Shown: positions 34,456 through 46,336 of the stretch, in pieces
Layout: every line of letters begins with the position of its first letter
Position numbering within the stretch: the stretch's first letter is position 1
Assembly: GCA_023548195.1 (NCBI GenBank)
Contig: JAJHZJ010000531.1
Location: 9,225,900 to 9,289,899 of the forward strand
Source of the DNA: Bettongia penicillata ogilbyi
Lineage: Eukaryota; Chordata; Mammalia; Diprotodontia; Potoroidae
Length of the DNA: 64,000 nucleotides
Direction: 5' to 3'
The notes under the pieces: model-generated
Seen by the model: only the letters and a program-made list of their open reading frames with translations
Told to the model about the DNA's origin: nothing
Database searches by the model: none
Made by a program: the position numbers and the translations under genes

Positions 34456-37400
34456 ATAGTTTCCATCTTTGAATGAAATTAGATTACAATTGAGGTTAAA
34501 GCAGTGCCTGACCCTCATCTTCCAATTATTTTATCCTCCATTGTAAAATTTCTTCCTTTTATGTCTCTTTTAGGTGAGATAATTATAATTTCCACCATTT
34601 TCCTCTCCCTTCCCTCATCTCCTAATACATTGTTCTTTTTTCCTATCCATTTTTTTAGATCATTCCAACATAATTAACTCACTCCTATGTCTTTTGAGTA
34701 CCCTAATGGTGATAAAATTCTTGATTGATTGGTAAGAGAAGTAGTTACTTCATTATCACTTTCAAAATATCTTAAAATTTCAATTTTGGAGGGAAAAGGA
34801 GATGGACACTGTTCCAAGCTCAAGTCCATTAATCAATGGGTCTGGATACAAATGTCAGCCTTAAAGATACAGTATATTCACATTGTTCATTCCTTGCTGA
34901 AGTGCCACAGACAGTTTACTATCAAATCTCTTAGTGGTAGAGGAGACCTTATCCTAAACAATTACTAGAAACATGAACAAATCCAGGTTCACTGTTTGCT
35001 ATACTACCCATCTCCTCCTTCAACAAGATCATTCCTTCTGATTCCATAATGATTACGCAAAATGTTCTAAGTTAAGCTATACTCAGGCCATTCCCCTGGT
35101 ACTTTAGGTTTGATATTGGAATAAAAATGAGACACACGCAAGCCATTCCACTATTCAGTAAGCACGTGCACTAAGAACTCTATGAATTGAGATAGCTGAT
35201 GGAAAGTCTCCTGCTTCTGAGTTGTCTTCTATGGTCTTAAGGCCAAACCTCAAAGAGAGAGTGGAGCTTCTTAAGATTGTATTGAAGTTACGTCAATAGC
35301 TAGACTGTAGTCCATTGAGTTAATCAAACCTCAAGCATAGTTTCAATGCAATTTGAAGAAATACTAGCCTTCTGTTCATGGGAACAGTGAGATAGATTAT
35401 TCCTCCAATCACAATCACAAATCTCAAGTCCTAGCCTGACTTCTCAGGTGATAAGGACTATACAGAAATTGTTCACACAATACAGAGACAAGATGAAGGT
35501 GAAATAGCAATTCAGCTGTTTCACAAAATGACTCAAGTTTTGTTGTTCTCAGTATCAACACTGGGAGAATATTGAGATAACTTTGCTTCATGTTTAAGTT
35601 TCTTGGGTAAGATGTACTTATGAGTCTTTTATGTCTTTAGCATTCCTTTATCGGGAGACACTAAATGGCTTTCTATATCTGATTGATGAAGATAGTTTTT
35701 ATTTGGCACTTTATAGTTTGAGTAACCTTCTAGTCCTACTTTTTTGAAGTGAGCTGAGTCCTGAGCTATTCCTAGGCTTTAACTTATTGTCCTTGAGCTT
35801 TATGGTAGGGAGGTAAAGAGCCAGAGAGTTAGAAAAAAAAAAGAGTTCAACATAACGTTAGATGTCAAGGTTTCCAGGGACTGAATCCAATCCATGGATG
35901 TGAATCTAGAGGCAAGTGCTCCACTTTGAAGGACACTAAGTGCCCTAGCATTCTGGGAACCAACAGTGTATTATTACCCTTGGGGACTCATCCAGGACCT
36001 GAAAGACTGATTCCAATCAACCCTGAGTGTTTAATCCCTTTTGGGTAGTAATACATATGTTCTAGGCTCATTTGAATATATTTGCTCTCTTTTCAAACTA
36101 ATCCTACTTGTTCATCATCAGCCAAATTTGGACCTCCATTTGAATCAATCAGTACTTTGGCAGAGATCCATTGGAAAAAAGTGGAGTGCCTTATGTGTTG
36201 ACCCCTAGAGAGAATTTTTTCTGAACAGCCCTCTGAATTTACCCTGTACATTGGCAGGCGATCCATTGGTGAAATATGTAAGTTGCCTTATGTGCTACAG
36301 GGATGCAGAAAAGTACAATCACCCAGCACAGTTAAATTTATGACCTAAGGGTCATGGAACAACTTCCAGTCAACCCCAGATCCCTAATCCCTGAACTTGG
36401 CCTACATGTCTTATCCAAGGGCAGTTTCACAATTTATTTCCCTTTATTTAAGCAATCCTTCTTTTTATGAATCTCTTGCTTTGAGAGAATACATTTCTAA
36501 ATGAAGGGCTTAACTGTTTCCTTTTTTCCCCCTTTGGGCCTCTACCAATTTTCATGTGCAAACTCTTATTTCTAAATCTCCATACTCTGAGTGATTTTTT
36601 CACTATCTAATCCTTTGTGTTTATAACATTATTAACAAGCAAAATTGTTCTAAGAAAAATAGAACAATATATGAGAAACATTTTCTGAAAGTGAAGAAAA
36701 AATTATAAACTGGCTTCATTCTTTCTGTAGTCATTGCATTATTTCATGTTATATTGTAGATTTTTATCTTCTATGTCATTATTCAAATGGAGATAGAAAC
36801 AGGATTAAAATTATTTTATTTTTTTCTCCTTTAGGTGGTCTATCCACAATTAATTTTGGGTTTTTTTGGGCAAGAAGGACTCTCTTTAAGAGAAATTTCA
36901 CTTAACACAATGAGCCAATACATCTGTCTATGGAGTGCTCCAAGTTCTGAATATTAACAATGAACAGAACAAGTTATTAATCTGACTATTAATGCTTGCC
37001 AAGAAAATAGAACTATGGCTCATATACAGGAAATTATGTCATCAACTACTTTATATTGTTCAAGCTCAAACTCTAACAGTGAACAAACAAACTCTCAAAG
37101 GAAATTGAAATACAATAAATTAAATGTTGAAGAGAAACCTATACTATATATGGTCAACTTTCTACCTATTGTTTGGTGATAAATACTACTAAATATCTTC
37201 ATCTGTAAAAATTAGTCAGGTTGACTCCATTACACAGCCATCAGAATTTAGCAAAATAATTTTATTTTGACTAAGAATTAAACTAATTCTTAGTTTTTGC
37301 ACTTTATTCTATGCCTTAAGTGATAATTTCTAATTTTTTTCACAGGACTGCTCACATAAGGATTTCAACGTGATGGTCTCTTAAAGCTTTCCAATTCTAT

Positions 37401-37845
37401 GACTCTGACTTGTCAGGCACAAAGCTGATGATTCTTTCCTCTCAGAAATGGCAAACACCCAAATTTCACATGTGTGGATTTGGACTCTAATAAAGATTCT
37501 CATCCTTAGCTATGTGGGCTCTGGTTAGGTACTCAGTGTTGATTTTGTTTGTAGCTGGTCACTTTTCTTTCGTGTATGTCCATTAAGATCATTATTTTTA
37601 ATGATAGAATTAGGAATCTATCATGAAACATTAGAAATTTTCTTTCAGGACATAGAGAATGAGCAAGGAGAAATGAATAAAATTACTTTTGACACTGATA
37701 ACTAATCATGATGGTAAAACATTTTAAAGATCAATTAAAGCCTGAAGTGTTCAATGTAGTCAATTTGACTAATTCTTTTAGGTGAAAATATTTAATTGTA
37801 CTTCTTTTTATCAGCAAACAACAGGGATGAATAAGGATATATTTC
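34456..37845. other. Unique AT-rich sequence, no gene seen
   Basis: No coding region or clear interspersed repeat. It contains weak internal repetition at 35880-36415. Confidence 0.4.
35880..36415. repeat. Diverged internal repeats
   Basis: TTGGCAGAGATCCATTGG...GTGCCTTATGTGTTGACC (about 36158-36205) recurs as TTGGCAGGCGATCCATTGG...TTGCCTTATGTGCTAC (about 36252-36299). GATTCCAATCAACCCTGAGT..TTAATCCC (about 36010-36040) recurs as ACTTCCAGTCAACCCCAGATCCCTAATCCC (about 36360-36390). The unit length is irregular, so ancient duplication is likely but not certain. Confidence 0.45.
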
Positions 37846-37863
37846 TAGTATATCTATCCATCC

Positions 37864-37911
<48 letters not shown>

Positions 37912-38047
37912 GTCTGTCTGTCTATCTATCCACCTATCTATCTGTCAATATGTATATCTATCTATATAGATATATTGATATATAGATATCTATATATCTA
38001 TGTGGGTATATATATATATATTAATATATATATATATATATATATAG
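37846..38047. repeat. (TATC)n, (TGTC)n and (TA)n microsatellite block
   Basis: More than ten tandem TCTA/TATC units, then CTGTCTGTCTG, then ATAGATATATTGATATATAG hairpin-prone TA runs. Confidence 0.95.
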
Positions 38048-38215
38048 TGTATATTTGCCCTAAATATTTCATTTATTGGATGACTCTTTCCCACAAAACC
38101 TGGGTTTGCTGTTGGAGTTTATGATCAAACATTACAGAGTACCCAATAATATCATTTCATGTGTGTTGACCACGGCTCTTTTTCTTATCAAACATTGATA
38201 TTGGTAGTCAGGTAA

Positions 38216-38466
38216 ATTGTTGTTTTCAGTCATTTGCAGTCATATCCAAATCTTTGTGACTCAATCTGGGGTTTTCCTGGTAAGGATATTGGAGTGATTT
38301 TCTATTTTCTTCTCCAGCTTATTTTACAGATGAGGAAACTGAGGTAAACAGGGTAAAGTGACTTGCCTAGGGTCAACCAGCTAATAAGTGTCTTAGTCTG
38401 GGTTTTGTCTCAGGTCTTCCTGACTCAAGGCCCAGTGCTCTAAATACTATGTCACCTAGTTGCCTC
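38216..38466 (-). mobile_element. Marsupial tRNA-SINE with BovB-like tail (-)
   Basis: The plus strand shows the reversed tail TTGTTGTTTTCAGTCATTTG, then CTTTGTGACTCAATCTGGGGTTTTCCTGG. The CORE part ACAGATGAGGAAACTGAGG, AAGTGACTTGCCTAGGGTCA, and the head GTGCTCTAAATACTATGTCACCTAG follow. Complete minus-strand copy. Confidence 0.88.
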
Positions 38467-38589
38467 AATAGTATTAGTAATACTTAACTTTTTTCTAATT
38501 GTGTGAACTTGAGAATGCCTCTTCACTCATGTTCCTTCTCTGATAGTCAGTGTGATAGGTCTCAGATAGAAATGGCATTGTTCCGAATG

Positions 38590-38790
38590 TTATGAAGCTT
38601 GAGTTCTCATTCTATCTGTGGCATTATTTATTAAAATTAAAAGAACTAAGAGTTCCTAGCTGTGTATCTTTGGAAATGTCATTTAACTTTTCTTTGCTTT
38701 TATTTCCATTCTTATAAAAGGAGAAGTTGAACTGATTCATCTCCCAAGGCTTTGTAGCTCTAAGGCCTGATGCACTTACGACAGGAATGG
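38590..38790 (+). mobile_element. MIR-type SINE (+), degraded
   Basis: CTAGCTGTGTATCTTTGGAAATG, TTTAACTTTTCTTTGC, then AAGGAGAAGTTGAACTGATTC and TTTGTAGCTCTAAGGC follow the order of a MIR with the 'ggttggactagatga...cagctctaa' tail. Confidence 0.6.
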
Positions 38791-38924
38791 AACCCGATTG
38801 ATCCATGTGACCATTGCTTATTAAATCATTGTTGCACATCAACACAGCTCTGTAAAATCCAGGAGTTGAACAGATTTTGACTATGCTTTTAAATAGACAG
38901 CCTGTGGGCACAGCAGAATTTTAA

Positions 38925-39660
38925 GGACTAAATCCATTCCCCTGTGAGTGGCTGGTCAAAAGATATGAACAAATAATTCTCTAAAGTAGAATTGCAAAGT
39001 AATAATAACCACATGAAAGAATGATCCAGATAAATAATGAGTGATATGCAAATTAAAGCAAATCTGAGGCCTCACTTCACACCAAGCAAATTGGCAAAGA
39101 TGATAAAATAAGGGAATAGTCAATGTTAAAGGGGTTGTGGAAAGATGGGCACCCTGATGCATTGCTGGTAGAGCTGTGAATGGATCCATTATGCTAAGAA
39201 AGTGGCTAAATCATCTAGAGATCCCACTGCCAGGCATGTAACTTAAGGCAGTCAAAAACAAAAAGCATCATATGCACCAAAATATTCCTCATACCAATGT
39301 ATATGTGAATGTATATGTGTATGCGCACATGCATGTGTGTGTGTAGGGAGTGAACTGGAGACAAAACAGAAGCCCATTTTGATATGTAGTGAATATAATG
39401 GGATGTAGCTGCTCTAAAAGCAAGATGATAAATATGAAGAATTCTGAGAAGCTACAAGAGATTTAGGTGAATTTCTATAGAATAAAATATGCCTAACTAG
39501 AAAAACAGTACACATTATAACTATCACAATGTTAATGGGAAAAATAAAATGGAAACTCAACGTTGTATAATGCCAGTGAGGAAGTTTGACTCTAATGAAG
39601 AGATAAGAAGATTCAGCTATCTCTCTTCTTTGTGCAGATGGGGAACTCAGTAGATATGGT
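38925..39660 (+). mobile_element. L1 fragment, ORF2 C-terminal end and 3' UTR
   Basis: ATGCAAATTAAAGCAAATCTGAGG, GGGGTTGTGGAAAGATGGGC, CATTGCTGGTAGAGCTGTGA and TGATATGTAGTGAATATAATGGGATG correspond to the C-terminal cysteine-rich part of L1 ORF2 and what follows, colinear with 28440-28900. A (TG)n-rich stretch interrupts at 39299-39345. Old and frame-broken. Confidence 0.65.
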
Positions 39661-39770
39661 ATGGAATTATATCTGTGTGTACATGTATGTATGCATATGT
39701 GGTTGTGTGTATATGCACATATAGCCATGTGTATACACATATATGTTTATGCATGCATAAATATATAAGT
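39661..39770. repeat. Low-complexity ATGTATGCATA repeat region
   Basis: Mixed GTGTGTAC, ATGTATG and CACATATA words. Confidence 0.75.
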
Positions 39771-39859
39771 ACATGTGGATAATGTTGATTAGTTTTAAGG
39801 GAATTGCTTTTTTCATTTTCTTTTTCCTAAGAATGTTTTTTTTTTAATTAAGAAGAAAA

Positions 39860-40050
39860 ATACTAGATTTAAAGTTGAATCTAGGTTTGAATCCCAAATC
39901 TTTCACTTACCTACCACTTTGCTCTTATTATTGTATAATTTTGTGAGTATTTTCAAGTTTTTATGTATACTTACTTCGCCTTGCAAGAATAAAAAATATG
40001 TTAGCACATTGCCTGATACTTAGTAGATACTATATAAATGCTAACTGTTG
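39860..40050 (+). mobile_element. MIR-type SINE (+), degraded
   Basis: GGTTTGAATCCCAAATCTTTC (B box), then a decayed middle, ending CACATTGCCTGATACTTAGTAG and ATATAAATGCTAACTG. Confidence 0.55.
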
Positions 40051-40064
40051 TTGCTGATGTGGTT

Positions 40065-40305
40065 ATTATTATCATATAGTCATTTAAACTTTGTAAGCTC
40101 TATCTGAATATCACCTTTTATCTTTTCAGAAGCCCTGGGAAGCAGGTGCTATTATTCAACCCATTTCACAGATGAAGAAACTGAGACAAGCTGAGGTTAA
40201 GTGACTTGTCCAGAATCACATAGCTAATGAAGAATCTAGACCTGACCTCAGTTCTTCCTGTCTACAGGTTCCAATGCGCTATTTACTGATCCACCAAGTG
40301 TCTTT
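40065..40305 (-). mobile_element. MIR-type SINE (-)
   Basis: GAAGCAGGTGCTATTATTC, CAGATGAAGAAACTGAGACA, GGTTAAGTGACTTGTCCAGAATC, then the reversed head. It is tail-to-tail with the plus-strand copy at 39860-40050. Confidence 0.75.
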
Positions 40306-41371
40306 GAAAGGTAGAGAATGTGGATTTTGCTTCTTTCTGTCTTCATGAGAGACTCATTTAGTGCTTTGCACATGTTTGAGATATTGTTAATTACTTAAAG
40401 AATTCTGTAAGGTAACATGCCATTTCCCCCATTTGATCAAGTCATCAAGAGCAAGTCTTAGTATTTGTTGGTGAGGAAATCTTGTTTACTATTTTACTAT
40501 ATTTTCTTATTCAAGGAAGCAAGAGTGAAGCCCATGTGACTGAGACAGAAAAGACTGAAGAAATCTGGCAAGACCAAGTTATGCTGTACTGAAGGATATA
40601 GACTAAGCTCAATAGCAACATGTCCCTTCAGTTCCTCAGTGTTACTCAATATCAGTGATTTCTAGTGCTGGAGAAGAGGAAAAGATAAAACTGAAAAAAT
40701 GAGGCATTTCTAGTCAAGTCTCCTGAGGAGTCCAACAACTTAGGATCAGCTCTGGATTTGGACTCTGTTGGGAGGTGGAGCAAGGGAATTTGTGGGTGGT
40801 GATATTTTGGAAATAATTACTCTTGTTTATCTAGCACAGCCTGAATCTATTGACCTTCAGTGAACAGGGGACGGCCCATCTGTTTGCCCTCTCTATTTAG
40901 GGAGGAGATGGTTTTTAGTCTCTGTGGAATGGGTGGGAGCATAATTGTTTCTGGTTTATGTGTTAATCATACGTAAGTGAAGATAGAAACTGGCACCTAT
41001 CGTATAAAATTTGAAATAGCTATAATTCTGATCTTCTACTGAAGTTCTTGAAATCTTCATTTGGTACTGAGGTGAACATGGATTCTTGATAACAAAGAAA
41101 ATATAGGTTTTGACTATTTGTATACATGAGAACTAGCTTTGTTAAGTTCAAAGAGAACTAGAAGGTCTCCTATAAGGTCACACTTTTTTTCATCCACAAG
41201 GACTACTGAAGGTCATCTAAGTGGTAGAGGGTTTGTGACTTATGACACTGGAAGCAATACTCATCTTGATTAAACCATATATCCTGAAAAGTTTGAAGCA
41301 GTAGTAATAATAACTCACATTTATTTAATCCTATACCAAATTAAAGTCAAAGTTTTCATTTTCCTTCAATT
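40306..41371. other. Unique sequence, no gene seen
   Basis: No supported feature, apart from a possible SINE tail scrap near 41300-41335. Confidence 0.4.
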
Positions 41372-42269
41372 CCAGCTGAAGAAGATGTTTTTGTGTGGCA
41401 AAGCAGTTGCCACTGATTCTATTTCATCTGAGATTTACAAGGTCAGGATCCATTGCTGGTACAAAAGCTGAGTGAAATTTTCCAAGTTCTAGGCAAGAGG
41501 GGGTTAACCCCAAGAGTTCAAGAATGCCTCCATTGTCCAGCTCTATAAAGGGAAAGGAAATAGATTATCCTGTGACAATCATAGGGTAGGGGATCTCTCT
41601 CTTAGTAATTTCTGGCAAGGTTCTTGCCTCCTTAATAGGCTAATCCTTCACTTTGAAGATAGTCATCCACCTGAGAGCCAGTGTGGCTTCAGAAAGGGTC
41701 AAGGAACAGTTGGTATGGTATTTGCTGCCCCACAACTCCAGAAGAAATGACAGGAGCCGAACAGATCTGACCAAGGCCTTTGATACTGTCAGTCATGAGG
41801 ACTTATGGAAAATTAAGTCAAAATTTGGTTGCTGAGAGAAGTTCATCAGCACTGGACATCAATTTCATGACAGCATGCTTGCCTGGGTTCTGGATAGTGG
41901 ACAATGCTCTTGTGCCTCCCCAGTCAACAGTACAGTGAAACAAGGCTGTGTGCTTGCTCCTTGCTTTTTAGCATAATATTTTCAGCTGTGTTTTCAAATT
42001 TTTCAATGAAACGAACATAGCATCAAGATCAGCCACTGCACTGATGGTAAATTCTTCAGCTTGAAAAGGTTACAAGTCAAGATCAAAGTGGGGGAATTGT
42101 TGGTGCGTGATTTTTTTTTGCAGATGATTGTGTACTCAGTGCAGCCTCTGAAGCTGAGACACAACAAGATATGGATCAGTTCTCTGCTGCTTGTGATCAT
42201 TTTGACCTAACAATTAACACTGAGAAAACACAAGTGCTCCAGCATCCACCACCAAACCATTCATATGAA

Positions 42270-42273
42270 GAAC
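42270..42273. repeat. 4-bp target-site duplication GAAC, left copy
   Basis: GAAC before the LTR start. The RTE reads uninterrupted when the LTR plus one copy is removed. Confidence 0.75.
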
Positions 42274-42977
42274 TGATGATGTACTTGGGTACCTGTGCTT
42301 GGGCCCCAATTCTAAAATAATGTTTCTCTTTAAAAGTCACATTTCTCCTCAGGCTCAAAACACTATCCCAGGCAGTTTCTCCCCAGCCCAAGGAGACAGC
42401 CTGCCCTAGCAACAACCGCTATTTTCCTTCCTCCTATAGTAGCCAACTGCACCTATAGAATTTGTTCATCTGATCCATCTGTGTACTGGCTGAATGGGCT
42501 GTGCACTGGGTCATAACGACATTTACTACTCACTGACCAATTATATGTATCCTAGACTTAGACATACGTATACTGTCTTACATTTATCTTATCTAATAAG
42601 ATATTGATGAGAACAACCAGGTATTTCTGAGCCAGTCCTAACCTTTAGTTGACTTTGTGATGTTTCAGGCCTAAAACTACACCTCCAGGTAGTCCCCATC
42701 TTGGGCTACTTCCCAATGAACTCTGGGTAAAATACCTGCTCAGTAGATACCAGAAGTGCATGTTCCTTTAAGAACTAATTACTCCTTGACCACTCCCTAA
42801 TCCCACCCCAAAACAGTGTATTTGGCACATATTTCTTATAGAATATCCTATGTAAACTTTCTTCCTCTCTGAGGTTGCAGGCTCCCTAAAAACCCTTGCA
42901 CACTGAAAAGCATAATAAATCTTTACCTTGACTTCAACTTTGTGGGTATCTAACCCCCCTGCTTCCAATCTTCATCA
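42274..42977 (+). mobile_element. Solo LTR of an endogenous retrovirus
   Basis: A 704-bp LTR starting TGATGATGTAC and ending CTTCATCA, so it has TG...CA ends within a TGATGA/TCATCA inverted repeat. It is flanked by a 4-bp duplication GAAC, as usual for gamma-retrovirus-like (class I) integrations. A polyadenylation signal AATAAA lies at 42912-42917, about 60 bp from the 3' end, setting plus orientation. No internal viral sequence remains: this is the product of recombination between two LTRs. The precise family is unknown. Confidence 0.85.
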
Positions 42978-42981
42978 GAAC
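42978..42981. repeat. 4-bp target-site duplication GAAC, right copy
   Basis: GAAC after the LTR; the RTE continues with CATCAGTTACAGCAAATGG. Confidence 0.75.
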
Positions 42982-43846
42982 CATCAGTTACAGCAAATGG
43001 AAAAGTTCTGAATGTTGTGGTTAAGTTCACTTACCTTGGTAGTACGCTTTTCAGGGATGTACACATAAATGATGAGTTTGACACATACTTTGCCAGAACT
43101 AGCTCAGTGTTTGGGAGGCTCTGAAGCAAAACATGGGAAAGAAGAGGTATTAGACTGACTACCAAACTGAAGATCTACAGAGCCATTATGCTGATCTCAT
43201 TGCTGCATGCCTGTACTATATAATAGCACCATATGCCAAATGGAATTGCTTCCATTTGAATTGTCTTTGGAAGAGTCTGAGGATCACCTGGCAGAATAAG
43301 GCACCAGACACTGAGGTCCTTTCTCAAACTAAACTGCCAAGCATTCAAACTCTGTTTCAGAGAGGACAACTCTGATGAGTTGACCATGTTATTTGAACAC
43401 AAAACATATGCTTACCAAAAAGACTGTTTTATGGAGACCTCACATGGAACAAGTGCTCATATGGCAGTCAAAAGAAACAACACAAGGACACTCTCAAGGT
43501 CTCTCTCAAGAACTTTGGATTTGATTGTACAACATGGGAGACACTGGCACAGGACTGCTCAGCATAGCATGCCTACATCAGAAAGGGTACTGTGCTCTGT
43601 GAGCAAAACATAATTGAAATAGCTCAAAGGAAATGCAGGACGTGCAAGCTTAGAGAATTCATCCCAAATGTTTGCATGAACTATTTGTTCAACCTGTGGT
43701 GGACATTTTGAGTTCATATTGGTCTAATCAGCCACAGTTGGACACACTGAAACTTGACACTGGCATAGTGACATCATTTTGGTCCTTATCAAGAGTAAAG
43801 GAACAGTCACCCAACCATTAGTAGCATCATTTAATGATGATACCAA

Positions 43847-43874
43847 TACTTAGTACTTAAAAAAGTACTAAGTA
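43847..43874. repeat. 12-bp perfect inverted repeat, 4-nt loop
   Basis: TACTTAGTACTT and AAGTACTAAGTA separated by AAAA. It lies about 20 bp after the RTE 3' end. Confidence 0.8.
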
Positions 43875-45739
43875 CGATGACGGACACTTCTTATACACAG
43901 AGATAGTAATCCCTTTACTATTTAGTAGATAATCTAGGGTTGCTATTGTGAAAAATTTACCCCTATGACCAATTTGGGGGTGAGACTCTCTGGACACAGC
44001 TAGATTGGATATAGTCCATTGTTGGTCCCCAAAATTAAGCATTTTCAGTTACTCTTTATTCTTATAGCTCCAGAAATACGTTAGGGTCTCTTCTAACTGG
44101 TTGTTGAGAAATGATTGTTAAATTTTCCATATAAGCATTCCCTCTGCAGAAATCAGCAATCACTGTAAGTCAGAGCTTGATTTATTGTTGTGCCGATTGG
44201 CTAAACTTAGGAAAGTCTTGATAAAGCAGATTAAATTTAAAAGTGTGTGTGCATTTCCTCCATCCATCCCCATCCTGGCTGTAAGATATTTACCATTATG
44301 TACTGTATTACTCTACAAGCATTGCTTGAGCTTGGCAGCAGTGTAGTAGAACGCAGGGGCCTGGTTGTTGACTATAAGTAGGCTACTGTTGCTGCCGCTG
44401 CTAATCATAATAATGATAGGGATACTAATAATAAGCAGTATTTATATGACTTATGAAAGTTTGAAAATTGTTTTGCATCTATTTTATAATTTGAGCCTCA
44501 TCACACTTCTGCATGGCACTGAAGAAATCAGTCACCTTCACCGCATGTTGTGTTATTAATTGAGAAATATTTAATATGAGCATAATAAACTCATATTTTT
44601 TCAATCCTTGTTTTGAATATCTTTCTCGGAAAGACTAGGGTAAAATATTGTCTCCCTAGACATATAAAAACCAAACAGAAGTTTGAGAAAAGCAGTTTGT
44701 ATGATCGGTTTATGAATGACAATTGAGAAATTTCTGATTATGAAATACTTGTCCTTAAAGAGTCAGAGATAAGATTTGTGTTTTATGTGTGATAAATGAG
44801 GATCTGTGAGAAACCTGTGGAGATGTAGGAAAGAGATGGTGTGAAACATCTTTCTTGTCAGAGATATTATAAATGATATATTAATGAGAAAACTTAATGA
44901 AGAGAATTCTAGGAAGAATTTGTGAGAAGCTGTCAATTATACAGATTTTGGAAAGACTTTCACGTATTTACCAAAGAGATGACAAAGAAATGAACAGAAT
45001 AATCTAGTTTATTTCCTAAGAGACTGCATCTAACTCTTAAGGAGAAGTTTGAGGGAGTTTTGTGAGACTTTAATGAGTATTTGGACTGAAGTGAACTGTG
45101 TGAGACTGAGTTTTCCACAAGTGAAGAGGAGTCATCTATTGTTACTATCGAGGGTTTGAGATAGGAGTTGTGCTGGTAAATATTTAACAATAAGCTCTAT
45201 GGGAAAAAAATAAAAACACAATCTTTATCATTGACATGCTCTTCCTTACTTTCTTAAGTCTAGACCAGGAGGTCAAAAAAGAAAGTACAGCCTATGGACC
45301 AAATCTAGCCCATTATCTGTTTTTGTCTGATACAGAAGCTAAGAATATTTCTTATGAAAACAGGTGGTGGACTAGAATTGATGCTCAAACTAAAGAGTGC
45401 AGACTGGTAGTCTAGACACTCAACAAAACAATACATGAAGAACTGATGTATGTCATTGTCTGTTTCTGAGGTATAAATGTTCACATTGAAAATTTCACAG
45501 TTGGTTTGCATGAGTTGATTTGAATTCACTCCAGTACACTCTGAGATGATGTAAGCCATGATATAGATAATGGCCAATATATTGCAAATAGTTGTGTAGC
45601 AATTATCTTCTGAACTTGCTAACTCAAAATCAGACTATGACATCCTTCCTTCATTATTCTAGGTTTTCCCCCAAGAAGCTGGCATATCCATTACCTTGGT
45701 ACCATCAGATTAGACTTCAATTCTGGGTGAGTTTCATTT
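43875..45739. other. Mostly unique AT-rich sequence
   Basis: No gene recognised. A weak reversed MIR tail may lie at about 44350-44530 (CTAATCATAATAATGATAGG, AGCAGTATTTATATGACTTA). A hAT-like scrap lies at 45262-45360. Confidence 0.4.
45262..45360 (+). mobile_element. Possible hAT-type DNA transposon scrap
   Basis: CCAGGAGGTCAAAAAAG...GCCTATGGACCAAATCTAGCCC...CTGTTTTTGTCTGATACAG resembles the mammalian hAT terminus 'caggggtcggcaaacta...gccaaatccggcccgc...ctgtttttgta'. Confidence 0.45.
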
Positions 45740-45894
45740 AAAAACTAAGCATCAAAAGTTGTTATAAAGGAATGATTTTTTTTTGTGCGTGTGAAAAGTG
45801 TTTTGTAATTGTATTCAGATAGTTCTTGGATTTGTCTTAGGAAACAGAATCCCAAGAATTTAATATTGTCCACAGTTATTTTAAATGCATTTCC
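45740..45894 (-). pseudogene. L1 ORF2 fragment (-), left of HAL1 insertion
   Basis: On the minus strand it reads GNAFKITVDNIKFLGFCFLR then QIQELSEYNYKTLF, the segment of L1 ORF2 downstream of the RT catalytic core. It continues the frame interrupted at 48792, showing that the HAL1-like element at 45895-48791 inserted into this ORF2. Its 3' remainder is missing beyond 45740. Confidence 0.82.
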
Positions 45895-46254
45895 TTTTTT
45901 ATGTTTATTTATTTATTTTTAGTTCTCAACAATCATTTCCACAAAATTTTGAGTACCAAATTTTCTTTCCATATTTCCCCTTTCTCCACCCCAAAACACC
46001 ATGTATTCTGATTACCCCTCCCCCCAATATACCCTCCCTTCTATCATTTCTCTTGTTTTCCATATCCCCATTTCCTCCTTTTCCTGTAGGGCAAGATAGA
46101 TTTTTATACCCCAGTATCTGTATTTCTCATTTTTCAATTACATGCAAAACCATTTCTCAAAACTCATTCCTAAAATTCTGAGTTCCAACTTCTCTTTCGT
46201 ACTCCCTTCTCACCCATCCCCACTGAGAAAACAAGCAATTCAATATTGTAATAT

Positions 46255-46294
46255 AGGATATATATATATATATATACATATACATATGTATATG

Positions 46295-46327
<33 letters not shown>

Positions 46328-46336
46328 GTATATGTA
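46255..46336. repeat. (TA)n / (TATG)n microsatellite in HAL1 3' UTR
   Basis: TA repeats followed by four TATG units. Confidence 0.95.

Larger units (their letters stand above)
41372..43826 (+). mobile_element. RTE LINE, 5'-truncated, interrupted by a solo LTR
   Basis: An RTE reverse-transcriptase relic in two pieces, 41372-42273 and 42978-43826. Conceptual landmarks are the RT phrase SQCGFRKGQGT near 41680-41710, TKAFDTVSHEDLWKI near 41770-41815, and VKQGCVLAPC near 41937-41965. The catalytic F-A-D-D region near 42108-42130 has decayed to F-L-Q-M. After the LTR come KFTYLGSTLFRDVHI near 43022 and the 3' zinc-finger region near 43690-43745. Many stops and frameshifts. The 3' end matches those at 4925 and 62585. 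Confidence 0.88.

Noticed and set aside
34139..34459. 106-codon open frame rich in H/T and Y/I/C
   Set aside because: It is read through the compound microsatellite at 34235-34455.
37855..37930. CRISPR-like regular repetition
   Set aside because: It is a simple tetranucleotide microsatellite; there are no spacers, and the genome is eukaryotic.
45885..46181. 98-codon plus-strand frame rich in F, P and S
   Set aside because: It is the complement of the purine-rich HAL1 3' UTR, so the proline/phenylalanine richness is a composition effect.
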